Part shown: piece after piece, positions 45,401-55,663 of the stretch
Numbering within the stretch: the stretch's first letter is position 1
How the letters are laid out: every line of letters begins with the position of its first letter
Source: Torymus aiolomorphi
Taxonomy: Eukaryota; Arthropoda; Insecta; Hymenoptera; Torymidae
Direction: 5' to 3'
NCBI GenBank assembly: GCA_036365515.1
Contig: CM070873.1
Span: forward strand, 224,207,876-224,271,875
DNA: 64,000 nt
Made by a program: the position numbers and the translations under genes
The notes under the pieces: generated by a model
Told to the model about the DNA's origin: nothing
What the model saw: only the letters and a program-made list of their open reading frames with translations
Databases searched by the model: none

Positions 45401-48400
45401 TACATGTTTGTATCTAGACATATATAGTCTATAATATAAAATAAATAAGTAAACAACCACTGTAACGCCTGATAAAACCCGCCACACAATCCGCTACAGT
45501 CCTTTCCATCCGATTTCATTTTCCTACAAAGCACCTCGCAGCCACGGCAAGCGCTTAAAAAAAGTCCATCATCGGCTCCTCTTCCTTCCTCTACACCTTC
45601 TTCTCATCACCGGCTATTTTCCAGCGCCCTCCTCCTACCTCTCATCCTGCAAATCGACTGCAGGCCGCCGCGTCGATTTATCAGGCGGCTGTCCCTCTCG
45701 CGCGCTCCGCGTCGCCGTCTGTCCGTGACGCAGGGGTTGCGCGGGGGAGTGTCAAGGACTCCAGTGGCGGCGGCGGCGGCGGCGGAGATACCGAATCAGC
45801 GGTAATCGTTACTGATGGTGACGTCGCCTCGGGCCGACCTGCACTGCGTCTCGCTCTACTCTCTGACGCTCGTCGCGCGATAATGAATACGGATTTGCGC
45901 GAGCGAGCTCGCGGCTTTGTTTACGCGGCGGACGGGCACGGTAGATTGGGGATCGACGGCTTCAAGGCTGATTGCGAGCTTGTGGATTTGTCGGTGATTT
46001 GCGCGCGCGCGCGCGCTACTCGTTTGGATTGCCCTAAAAGGTTGATCATTCTTTTATGGGACACGAGACGCGCTGACGGTTTGACTCACTTGAGTTATTA
46101 TATATACTGGAATACTATACACTGAGAGAAGAATGTTGTTACTGTTAACATATTTATCTATTTGAAATACAACTATTTGACATGTTTAAGGATAAAATGT
46201 GATATTGTAATAGTTACAATATCTATATTAACTAATAGACATATTCAGATTTGAAAGTAGCTGATGGTGGGAGTTCTTGTAAATTGTAGTTTTTGAATCT
46301 AATAGCCAATTTTCTACCAGGATGATGTTGTTATATAACAAAAAGGTTTGAAATAAAAACATTTAGTTTTTCACTCCAACGTTTCGGATATTTTTATTGT
46401 TTATGCCCCTCATCAGGATAAACAATAAAAATATCCAAAACGTTGGAATAAAAAAATAAATGATGTTTTTATTTCGAACGTTTTTGTTGTAAAACAACAT
46501 CATCCTGGTAAAAGATTGGCCATTAGATTCAAAAACTACACTGAAAGAAGAATATGTTTATATTTAACATAGTATTTAAACTATTAACATGGCATTGTAA
46601 CTATTAACATATATATTTTAATAGTTACAATGCCATGTTAAATATAAACATTTTGAGAAAAAATTTCTCTCAGTGTACTATAATAAGCATATTGTAACTA
46701 TTACGATATCAATGTTCTCAGGTAACATATTGAAATTGTTTATGAGAACATGGTAACTTAACTGTTAACATGGCATTATACACTGAGAAAAATAATGTAT
46801 TAAAAATTACTACAATATATAGGAACGTAGGGACAAATTTCAAATACTAAAATTATTACTATATTTTATAGTAAAAATTACTATGTACATAGCAATTTTT
46901 AATATGTATATTTCAATTTTTACTATAAAATATAGTAAAAATTTTGGTATTTGAGGTTTGTCCCCACGTTCCTATATATTATAGTAATTTTTAATACATC
47001 ATTTTTTTCAGTGTAACTGTTACAATGCCTATATTTGCTCATATTTAAACATACGCATGTTAACAGTTACAATGCGATGTTAACAGTAAACAAATCCTTT
47101 TCTCAGTGTATATAGCGATGTGTTTTGTATATAAAAATAACTTAGTGAAAGTATTATGGCCTTCTTACCGAATTTTTTCGAATTTTTATATGTTATATAC
47201 ATTTTTAAACATTCGGAAAAAGATATTCTTAGTTGTTATTTTACTTTTTTGAGAAAACACTCATCTAACAATTTACCATTGTGATAAAATAGCTCCCCCC
47301 GTTTGGAACTCTGTAATTCGATAATGGCATATTATTATTTATTGTGTTTAAACAATTTTATATAATAACGTACATGCCATTAATACAAAATCTATTTCAC
47401 CTTATTTACCGACGGTGAATTGACCGAGCTTTATGAGCGCATGTAACATAACATATATAATATATATAAATCAGGTTATATGACTAGTCTGTTTGTCATG
47501 TTATGACAGCTAGCTGTTATAGTGGTTCTTTGCAGTGCAAACACATAGGTAGTCAATACATCTATTTTCGCGAGAAGCGAGCTCGCGAGGCACAATTCTT
47601 GTATAATTTACTAGGGCTCACACTATGATTTAAATCAGGATAAACGTCAGGAAAAGTTACTGCTATTATTTCGCGCGAAAGCAAGCCATGATGTGGCATG
47701 TAGAGAGCGCATATATACATATAGAACTACATCAAACTCATAAATCAAACTAACAAAACTTCACAATGAAATTTAAATTCGCCGAATGCCGCGCTGTAAT
47801 AATAGGGCGAAAGAGAAAAAAGGAAAGGGAACATCGCTCGCGGAGGCCGTTTAAACGCGGCGCTAAAAGAAAGGGGGCGAGCAAGGTTATATAACTCTCT
47901 ACAATGAGAGCTGAATCAGTTCCACGCCTCAACAATACATTTAAATACGCGCGCACTCGGGGGCTGCGCGCGGGCTAACAATTGGCCTGGGGAAATAAAG
48001 GCCGCCACTGCGCGTGCTAGGATAAGCCAAACAAAATTTAATTAGGGTAAAAACATAAAAAACGCGGAAACCCGTGCGCGCGCGCCCAGTTTACCGGTAA
48101 AGTCCCCGCGAAATGAATTTCATTTGCCCTCTCGCACGCGTGCGCGAGAAGAGTCGTACGTCAAGCGCGAGTTTCCGCATCCCCCCTCTTTCTCTCCCAC
48201 TTTCTCCCACGACCATTCTGGAAAATGAAACTTTTTAGTTAATTCGAGGGGGCAAGAGTTCGGAAACAACTCTTAAATCTGTATCGTCGCGCCCACGGCC
48301 GCGTGCCGCAGAGAGAAGTCGAAAGAGTGAAAAAATCCGAGATAATCTATGTTATAATGAGTTGGCGCGCGCGCGCTAACTCCCATTATTACCCTCGCGC

Positions 48401-51400
48401 CCACTTCTTGCTCCCGCGCAAATTTATTACTCTATTCCGACTCCGCAAAAGACTTTTTTCTTTCTCTCTTTATCCCCGCGAACGCCGTGACGCGCGCACG
48501 AGAGTGGCAACGAGTCGTCGCCACGTTATTGCGGACTTTCGCTGAATGAATTGAGGAGGAGAGAGTAATCGCGGCCACGCAGAGCCGCGTGCTAGTTATA
48601 ATGAGCATTGAATTTATTTACGCGGAAATGCAGGGGGTTTAGAGTCGATTGAAGAGACGGTGATTAGGTTTGTCTGTATAATATATAGTGCAAGTTAAAA
48701 ACATGATAAAGGGGTTTCTTCTTTTAAAGATTGCATACAAAAATGCAAGTAAGCTTTAACAAAATAATTAGGCAGCGCAACTGTTTAAACTTTTCAAAGG
48801 CGAGGCAATCTTGACAGAAAAAACACGAGAATCGTCTGTTTGCGCAAATTCACTTTTCAAGAATTACCTTGAGCAAACATTTCACTCTCCGCAGCAGAAA
48901 AACGTGTCACCGGCAGACTTTTTACAAATTCCTCCGCGCGACTGCCTCTGTAAATACAAAAATTCCGCGCACTTCCACCCGTTTGTTCACGTAAATGATT
49001 AAGTTTTCTTCGGCTCGTAACTATTCCACGCTGTAATTCAGAATAAAAACCCAACTACTTTTTATCCACTCCTCCCGCCTCCTGCTCCTCTCAACCCGTA
49101 CACCCCATGAATACTAAAACGCTTCCGCTCTGGCGTTTTTCTCCTTTTTTATCCTTCTCCTGCCCCTGTCTCTCTTCGCGAATTCCGGCGTCATTCGTTT
49201 CGGCCCTCTCTCGAGCCATTTTTTTCCTCGCGAAATTCCAGCAGGGGAAAGAATCGCCCGCGCGGGGGTGTGTTAGTGCAGCGAATACCGGGCGCATGCG
49301 AAATTAGCTCGCACGTGATAAGACCTCTCTCTCTCTCTCCCTCTCTCTCACTCTCTCTAGCGTTCCTAATTTCTTCTTAATACGGCCGTTAATTAAAATG
49401 CCCGTCGCAGGATCTTCGTCTTCGAGATATAATATTACCGGTGGATTCGCACGCGAAATTGAAAAGTCTACAACGTAATCTTCGCTTCGAGTCTATTCGT
49501 TATCTTATAGTGAGATTCCGAGCTACTTTGATATTGCATTTTTTCAATTACGAGGAAGAGCATATTCCAGTTCAGCGAGAAACAGGAGTTCTTTGGTCCT
49601 TGTGAACAAATTTTTAACGTTGAAATGCCATTAGATTAAATACCTTTATATAACATAATATACAAAATAATTTTCAATTAAAATGATATTAGTAATATAA
49701 TACATTTTTCAAAATTAAATTGAACCTGGCACGCAAAGCGATGAGTTTTTGTCAGAAGGGAAATTTAAATCTTTGGTTTATGAAGTATTAATTGAATGCA
49801 GTGACATCGAAACTGTAAATATGACATAGGACGATAAAGAATAAACGCGCATGCAGTCAAAATGCACACGCGACATCTGAATTTTCGATTTCGTAAATCG
49901 AGATTGACCATCAACAAGCAAATTCAAATCAAAACCAAACACAGCGTAGTTAAAAAATAATGAAAAAAAAAGTCGCGAAATAGCAATTCGCGTGCTGCAC
50001 ATCAAATTCGGTACAACTCGCGCCGGCCGCGATGCAAAAACTATCCTCTCTCGCGCACCGAGCTCTCATCTATATACCTGCAGAACCTCATCTCAATTTT
50101 TCGTCGGCCAATTAAAAAGCCAATTATTTCGATTATCCGGCAGGCGCCTCGCGGCGGCTTTCTCATAATTAAAATTCGCCATTAGCGCGATGAAGTGGCG
50201 CGAATGTGGCTCGCCGTCGACGAGAGCGCGCGAGGGAAGAGGCGAAAGCGTAACAACGAAACACGAAAGCATAATATAAAAGAGGAAGAAGATGGGAGAG
50301 GGCGAGAGGGAGGACGGAAGTGGGCAAGGGCGGCGGTCGGTTAAATAATTAGTCGCACGGGGAGGTCAGGTTAATGAAAACGAACCGCGACACCGGCCCG
50401 GCTTACTTGGCCGCAATTTCAGTGCCCCTGCCCATTTAGGCTGCGAGCGCGCGCTTGCTCGCTCGCTCAGCGGACTTACTCAGGTATCCGGTATAGCGTT
50501 ATATACCTCGAGCGTTTCGAAATTTTCTCCTTCGTCGGTGGCGCGGATAGTGAGGAGAGTCTCTTCGCGTAGCGGAAGCTTCTTGGCAGATTGAGTTTGC
50601 CCCCGAGAAATCTTTGTCTAATTGCTGTTAAGCGGGATTCGTTTAAAATTTTCAAAAATTGTTAACAAGGCTTGGAGGACTGGAAGGGACTGGTGAAAAA
50701 TGACACACTTTCGGTGTCTGGCCTGTAGAAATATGATTACGGAGTGGAACAATTTATTTAACGAAATGAATTGTCTTCCTTTGAGTTTTTAATGTTAGTA
50801 ACGATTTTTGCTTTAATAAATTTAATTACGAGAATTCAATTGTAATGTTTGATAAATGGAGGCGAAGAAATTCATACAATGGTTGAATGAATAATTACTG
50901 AAGTGTGAAATGATGAAAATACATTTTCAGTGTTAATTAAGAAAACGAAACAAATAAAATGTTATTACCTATTATTTTACATGAAAGTACATTATTAACA
51001 TGTCATACGCTGATGATTATAATTATTAATTTATATTTTCTCATTTTATTTAAATGATGAATGTTGGGTAACACAAAAGTATAAGTAATTAACAGAATCG
51101 AAAATTCGACCAATCAAAAAAGTGTCAAAATATTAAGTTATTAAGAGTTCTTGACTATATTAGACAATAGTACATCACACAAGTAGTATGCAAATCAATT
51201 GATTCCGACAACGGTGAAGACAAAACACTTGTGCGAGGCTCGCCCATTTCGCGCAGGCGTTGGCCGCAAGTTTTTTTTTACTGATTATGAGTGCGAGAAA
51301 CTCGATTAATCGTGGAAACATTGGTTTAATATACGAGATCAATACTATCGAGTAAAACTTGATGAGTTTTGTAATTAAAAGCGTGTGGGGAATGCCACGT

Positions 51401-54400
51401 GAGCTGCAGAGATATTTTCCGCGCTCGGCAGTAAATCACATTTAATTGAATTTCTTATATTCAGCTACTCAGTACTGCATTCATTAATGCGCCAGGATCG
51501 TCATTTTCGAAAATTGCAATCCATTATCAAATGAAAATAAACGATCGTGATAAATGGGAGGTTCAGCATCAGTATAATCAGCTGAAAGTTGGTAAATTAA
51601 ATTCAAATTAAATAATTTCAATTTCAGTCATTTTCTGTATATTTACTTAACGCCCTTATAAACCTTTATTGGAGTAATGAAGGTAGCTAACTTTATTTAA
51701 CCTTTTTCAATAAAGAAATGTTATTATTAGAACAATGAAACACTACTCTCATTGAATCATTTGAATTTAGGATTTGGAATTAATTTTAATGTAAAACTAT
51801 TTATAATAATCAAAAGCGTAAATTCTATTGTACTAAAATTACTGTACACCAAAAGTACTACGATTTTAACAGTATATAACGGCTGTTTAAAGAGCCGTAA
51901 ATTTATTCCACAGTCAACTCGTGCGCGGCATATTTTGGCATTTTGCTATTTGACGTTTAAATTCAAAGTACGCAATTGAATTGCTATTCGTACAGCAATG
52001 CTTCCAAGCAGCCAATTGATAGAACGAGCGTTTATACGCGATGTTTAAATTTTTCAATAGTATTACTATAGTATTATTCAAATACAATAAATTCAATAAT
52101 TTTACAATCTTATTTTTAAAATAATAAAAAGAGATTTATTATAGTGCACAGGTCCCGTAATATTATATTAATGAATGTTCTATATTTTTATCTATAAATT
52201 TGAAATGTATCGGATTCGTTACTATGAAATTAAAAAAAAAAAATAAAAATATCTTTTACTGAAAACTTTCTTTTTGTGTACATCTATCCAAAAGTAACAT
52301 AAGCGGGAAAGATATGTCTTACTAAACCCAAAAGCTTCCTACTTTACTTTAGAAGTGCATAGTTCAGTTCGAGTAAGATTTCTGAAGTACTGCAGTATCA
52401 TTTATCAGAGAGTTTATCTCCCAAGATAACGTCGCAGTAAAATACGTAATCTGCAATTAATCCATCGCATAAAAGTTTTGCATGCACACAAGTTCATCGA
52501 TACCGTAAACTCGTTATATAAAATCGATTATATGACATTCTGACATATTAATTCAACCCCCAACAAGCCTATACACGTCACTCATATATTTACAAAACAT
52601 ACTGGATAACTTTTCTCATACATATATACAATGCACCACCTATGCTCTCTCCAAAGATGTCATTCGTTCTTCTTAACTCCGACCCGAAAGATACAAAAAA
52701 ATTACCGCCAACTTCGGTCCCATCTCATCCCACTCCTCCGTATCCATCACCCGTCAGTTCTCGCCTTACTCGTGCGCACCTGACCGCACCCCATATCGAA
52801 GACCACACACACCTATACTCGCAACTCCGCGAAACAAAAGCCGCGAGCGAGCGGCGCCGGCCCCCCAGGAAATAAGACAGGAAACTTCTCGCCGCGGCGA
52901 CTTTTTCGATGCATTTTTAGCGGCGGGAACGGAGTACAGTATAGACCTCTGCAGTATTGCCTCTCCTTCGGGGGGAGAGCTGAGGCGCGAGATAACAATG
53001 CTCGGCGGCGGCGAGAGATAGAGTCGGAAGTGGCCGAGTGCAGCTGCCCCCGCGGGATAGAGCCTCTCTCCCTCTCTCTTCGCAGCACACTAAATCATTC
53101 CACGCCAGCGCTGTCCCGGGGGCACGCGCCGCCGCCTGCTGGTCATTCTTTATGTTTTATTCACGTTTCATTTCGCCCCCATCCCACCCTGCTCCTTTCT
53201 ATATCTCTATCTTTGCACGTTTTCCGTATATATACCTGCCTGTCCGAGTTTTGGCGGCTGGCGGTGCCGCAAGGCCCGTTGAAGTGGGAACCACGTCGTC
53301 ACTGCCGTTCCGCCGACAGTATAATTTCGTTCGTATAGCGCGCCCTGGGGACGACGCGTGTAATAAGGTCGAGGGGTGAGAGAGAGGTTTTTGGGGTTAG
53401 TCGGTGGGCGCGAGATTTTTGCGCCCGGATGATGGTACCGCGCGGAGTGATTGCGCGCGAGTACGGGAGTAGAGCAGTTGCTCGCGCCAATTCTCCCGAG
53501 TTTCTCCGAAGTTGGGACGAGAAGGGAGTACGGAACCGTGATTCTTATACAACGGTCTCGTTCAAGGGGGCAATAATGGGACCATTCTGAGGGTTTCTCG
53601 AGTTGGATGTATAAAGTTATACGTGAAAGAATTTTTTGATATGTAGTATCGAATGTGATATAATATTTCCTTTTTCACTTTTCGGAATGAAATCTTATTG
53701 ATGACGAGAATACAAATCACATTCTATTCTTTTCTTCTTTTTTTCTTTATTTTCGAACTCTGAAACCTTATCAAAGTTTGTAATGAAGTTTTCAACGGCT
53801 TCCCTTCCACGTAATTTGAGCAAATAACCACTTTGTAATAGAGTCACGTTTTCAGGGAACTATATATATTATACATATTCTTAGATTTAATCGACCCTTT
53901 TTTTTTTTAAATTCGTCCAAAACAATCAAGCCAAACAAAAAAAAAAAAGAATCGAAGTGAACCGCACTTTTTTCATTCAGTTTAAATTAAATTTTACAAG
54001 AGCCGCGGCACGCAACGAAAGTAATACAAAACGGAAAGGGTCAAACCGTTTAGAATGTGAAATTGTAAAACAATTTCGCGGTACGAGCACGCGTGTACGT
54101 TCGCCCATGTTTTATGCATGAGCCTATTGGCGAAAAAACAAAAAAGTTGGCAATTCGAAAACACAAAGTCTTTCCGCTCGCTAAAACGAAAAAAAAAGAG
54201 AGCGCGCCTTGCTGTATTTCTCCCCTTCCGCAGCCGCGAGGGGACGAAAATCGAACACTCGCAAGTATTCAGTGCGCGCACTTTGAGGGGAGAAAGAGAA
54301 TCCCTTTGTCTCTCTTTGTCGGCGCGCGCAACTGTGATACCGCGAGGAAAAAAGGGAGAAGAGGAAAAGAGCGGAAGCCGAGGTCAAACCGGAAGCGACG

Positions 54401-55663
54401 ACTTCCTCGGTCCCCAATTTCGTTTGGCTCGAAAGATAACGAGACGACAACGCGCAAGCGCAAGGTTCCTCCAGATCTCGGCTCTGCCTCCGACTATTGT
54501 TCTTCGTATACCTTTCCGTAAACCCTGCCCATTATGCGCCGGCTTATACAGGCTATTTATCCATACCCTTCTTTATTCTATCTTTCTTTATCTTTCTCCC
54601 TCTCTCTATCCCTATCCTTTTGGCCCTTTTACTACCGAGTCCTCCCGCTATCCGTGCTCTCTTTCATCCCCATCTCGTTTTTCCGCGGAGTCTAGCGAGC
54701 TCGCGGTGTCCTTTAATTCGGGAGGGCGATAATTATCGCGCGCTAGTTGCGGATTTAATCGTGGCGCGAAACGCGAGCTGGGATTTGAGCGCGGCGCGCG
54801 GCTGAAATGAACGCGTAATTTTAATAAGTTTAATTAGACATTGTGCGCCATTTCAATGCCCGCGGAAGCGGAACCGCGGATAATAATTGTTTTTCTTTTC
54901 TGGCCTGAATCCTCTTATACGTTTATCGAGATATTTTTTAACATTGAGGATGTCAAGCATTTTTCTTTTTAAGTTAATGATTTCGAAGTGTCTGGTAATA
55001 TAGCTTATTGACTGCGTACTAAGTTCCCGTACGTGAGTAAACTTATAATCGCGTAATATAGTTACAACGCAAAGTTGAGTAAACCCTCCAGGGCAAGTAC
55101 GTGAAATGCCAATAGCTTGGGTGACGAAATTGCGCATCTAAATGATTGCTAGCAACGGATTCAATCACGGTTGCCGATAACATTAGTAAAATGTAGTAAA
55201 ATACATTTTAAAATGAAATAAAACATTATATACTGCTTACACAAATTATCATTCTTTTTTTCACACTACTTTTTTTTAAGGACACGCTGTATCTATTCCC
55301 CCTAAAAAAGTCAGTCGCTCTACCAATTTTACAACACAATGTATCCCCCTCCAATCACCACCTAAACACACACAATCATATACACGCGCGTGTACAAAAA
55401 AAAAAAAGAAAAAAGCGAAAAAGTCCGTCTCTGCTGGGTTGCTGAGCGTAATGCAGAAAGTGTGTACTATACATACACATATACTACTGCTACACAGTAC
55501 TCACCGTACATCTGCTGGATCCCATGCTTATCGTCCTCGGGCAATTCGAAATCCTCGGTTATCCCCTGGTACCAGGGATACATGAGGGCGCCGCGCACCG
55601 AGCTGTGCGCCAACCCGAGCGAGTGGCCGAACTCGTGGGCCGCCACGGCGAACAAGCTTGTAC
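33419..55663 (-). CDS. Mmp2: Matrix metalloproteinase, GPI-anchored type (Mmp2-like), 3' part of gene
   Basis: Exons in order: 55505-55663, 36101-36612, 35479-35780, 34864-34967, 33419-33702. All GT-AG and in phase. The first visible exon carries the zinc-binding helix [14 protein letters not shown] and Met-turn ALMYPWYQG. The next has a Pro/Thr/Arg-rich linker and the hemopexin start CDTSYDAVS. Blades continue through 35479-35780 and a 104-nt exon ([20 protein letters not shown]), closing with YWMGCPRG, whose Cys can pair with the Cys of CDTSY. The C-terminus has a small-residue stretch (SATTSAPSS) then the hydrophobic [13 protein letters not shown], typical of a GPI signal. Fly Mmp2 is GPI-anchored while Mmp1 is secreted, so Mmp2 is the better match. 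It is an extracellular endopeptidase acting on matrix and basement membrane. Signal peptide, cysteine-switch propeptide and the first half of the catalytic domain must lie beyond 64000, so the gene is incomplete here. The intron 36613-55504 is 18,892 bp. Confidence 0.87.
35131..35330. repeat. Dispersed repeat in a metalloproteinase intron, copy 1
   Basis: About 200 bp recurs in the same orientation at 59363-59562 with moderate divergence. Shared blocks include AGCTAACTTTATGG, TTTTATTTGATAATT and ACATTAACTATA. No terminal repeat or coding frame, so the element class is unknown. Confidence 0.65.
36727..37428. mobile_element. 702-bp foldback element
   Basis: Terminal inverted repeats CCAGGAGAGTGTCAGGGATC and GATCCCTGACACTCTCCTGG are perfect. 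Pairing continues inward over most of the length with small differences, for example TTTTTGGACGTAGAAACAT with ATGTTTCTACGTCCAAAAA. Each end is followed or preceded by TGA, a possible 3-bp duplication. It lies in the large metalloproteinase intron. A 66-codon frame in the left arm is not a gene. Confidence 0.75.
37429..41186. other. Metalloproteinase intron: GC-rich islands and AT-rich DNA
   Basis: CpG-rich islands lie at about 37790-38260 and 38700-39220, separated by AT-rich DNA. Their open frames are Arg/Ala-rich and unrecognisable. 39230-41186 is AT-rich and, apart from the tRNA-like relic at about 39790-39862, shows nothing of defined structure. The islands may be enhancers or alternative promoters of the metalloproteinase. 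Confidence 0.4.
39790..39862 (-). repeat. Decayed tRNA or tRNA-derived SINE fragment
   Basis: On the minus strand an anticodon-arm-like hairpin TCAGG-CTTCCGAA-CCTGA is followed at the usual spacing by a B-box-like AGTTCGATCCC. The T stem does not pair, the loop is 8 rather than 7 bases, and no acceptor stem is visible. It is therefore a relic or SINE head, not a working tRNA. Confidence 0.3.
41187..41774. mobile_element. 588-bp inverted-repeat element with a hammerhead-like core
   Basis: Left end GTAAACTTGTGACGTTGAAT and right end (complement GTTAACTTCTGACGTTGAAT) are inverted. Pairing runs about 100 bp through AATGCGCTTTTTTTATGACG and GGCAACATTTATAATTTTGT. The subterminal sequence CTGAAGA (41645-41651), a 7-bp stem, then GAAAC (41672-41676) resembles a hammerhead ribozyme core. 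The middle is unique sequence without a transposase frame. Its termini resemble the hairpin at 46286-46539, which shares TTGAATCTAATRGCCAAT. Confidence 0.68.
42205..42760. mobile_element. TTAA-flanked MITE (piggyBac-type), 556 bp
   Basis: TTAA at 42201-42204 and 42761-42764 borders the inverted ends GGGGGTTCATCCAA and TTGGATGAACCCCA. Internally the block AACGGTGAAGCTAGG is repeated in direct orientation (about 42460-42475 and 42648-42663). The GGGGGTYC terminus matches the element at 19012-19426. The interior is CpG-rich on its left side. No transposase. Confidence 0.72.
42765..46119. other. Metalloproteinase intron: CpG-rich islands
   Basis: Long GC-rich stretches (about 42765-43260, 43860-44720, 45560-46080) with GCGCGCG runs and purine or pyrimidine tracts. 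Open frames on both strands have no domains and overlap one another. They are unlikely to be coding and may be regulatory. Confidence 0.4.
45766..45784. repeat. (GGC)6 trinucleotide repeat
   Basis: Six GGC units inside a CpG-rich island of the metalloproteinase intron. Such repeats are common in promoters and leaders. Confidence 0.85.
46286..46539. mobile_element. Nested hairpin element 1
   Basis: Inverted ends GTAGTTTTTGAATCTAATAG and CATTAGATTCAAAAACTAC, with paired ACCAGGATGATGTTGTT and AACAACATCATCCTGGT further in. The loop region holds TCATCAGG, and the minus strand reads CTGATGAG followed by CGAAACG, recalling the motif at 41645. It is related to the element at 41187-41774 by its termini. 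Confidence 0.7.
46539..46675. mobile_element. Nested hairpin MITE 2
   Basis: Ends CACTGAAAGAAGAATATG and TTTCTCTCAGTG, each bordered by TA. The arms pair through GTTTATATTTAACAT and ATGTTAAATATAAAC. 137 bp, the smallest member of the CACTGAGAGA family here, directly abutting nested element 1. Confidence 0.75.
46781..47013. mobile_element. Nested hairpin MITE 3
   Basis: Ends CACTGAGAAAAATAATG and CATTTTTTTCAGTG bordered by TA. Arms contain AGGAACGTAGGGACAAA and TTTGTCCCCACGTTCCT around AGTAAAAATTACTA-type sequence. It is the same size class (233 bp) and layout as 17767-17999. Confidence 0.78.
47109..55504. other. Metalloproteinase intron: alternating AT-rich DNA and CpG islands
   Basis: CpG-rich segments at about 47560-48640, 48850-49500, 50000-50620 and 52800-54800 carry GCGCGC runs and CT-rich tracts (49323-49360; 53063-53080). 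AT-rich DNA lies between. Frames up to about 200 codons (54118-54732 plus) overlap others on both strands and lack any domain. No exon with a metalloproteinase motif is present, so this is intron. Confidence 0.45.
49323..49360. repeat. (CT)n microsatellite
   Basis: CTCTCTCTCT run with a few interruptions, within a GC-rich intronic island. Confidence 0.85.

Larger units (their letters stand above)
46120..47108. mobile_element. Outer TA-type MITE interrupted by three later insertions
   Basis: Ends CACTGAGAGAAGAATG and CAAATCCTTTTCTCAGTG are each bordered by TA. Subterminal TACTGTTAACAT pairs with ATGTTAACAGTA. Inside lie three further hairpins, listed separately, at 46286-46539, 46539-46675 and 46781-47013. 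With these removed the outer element would be about 370 bp. Confidence 0.7.

Noticed and set aside
54118..54732. 204-codon plus-strand frame in the large intron
   Set aside because: Arg/Ser/Pro-rich low complexity in a CpG island, with competing frames in the same place and no domain or splice partner.
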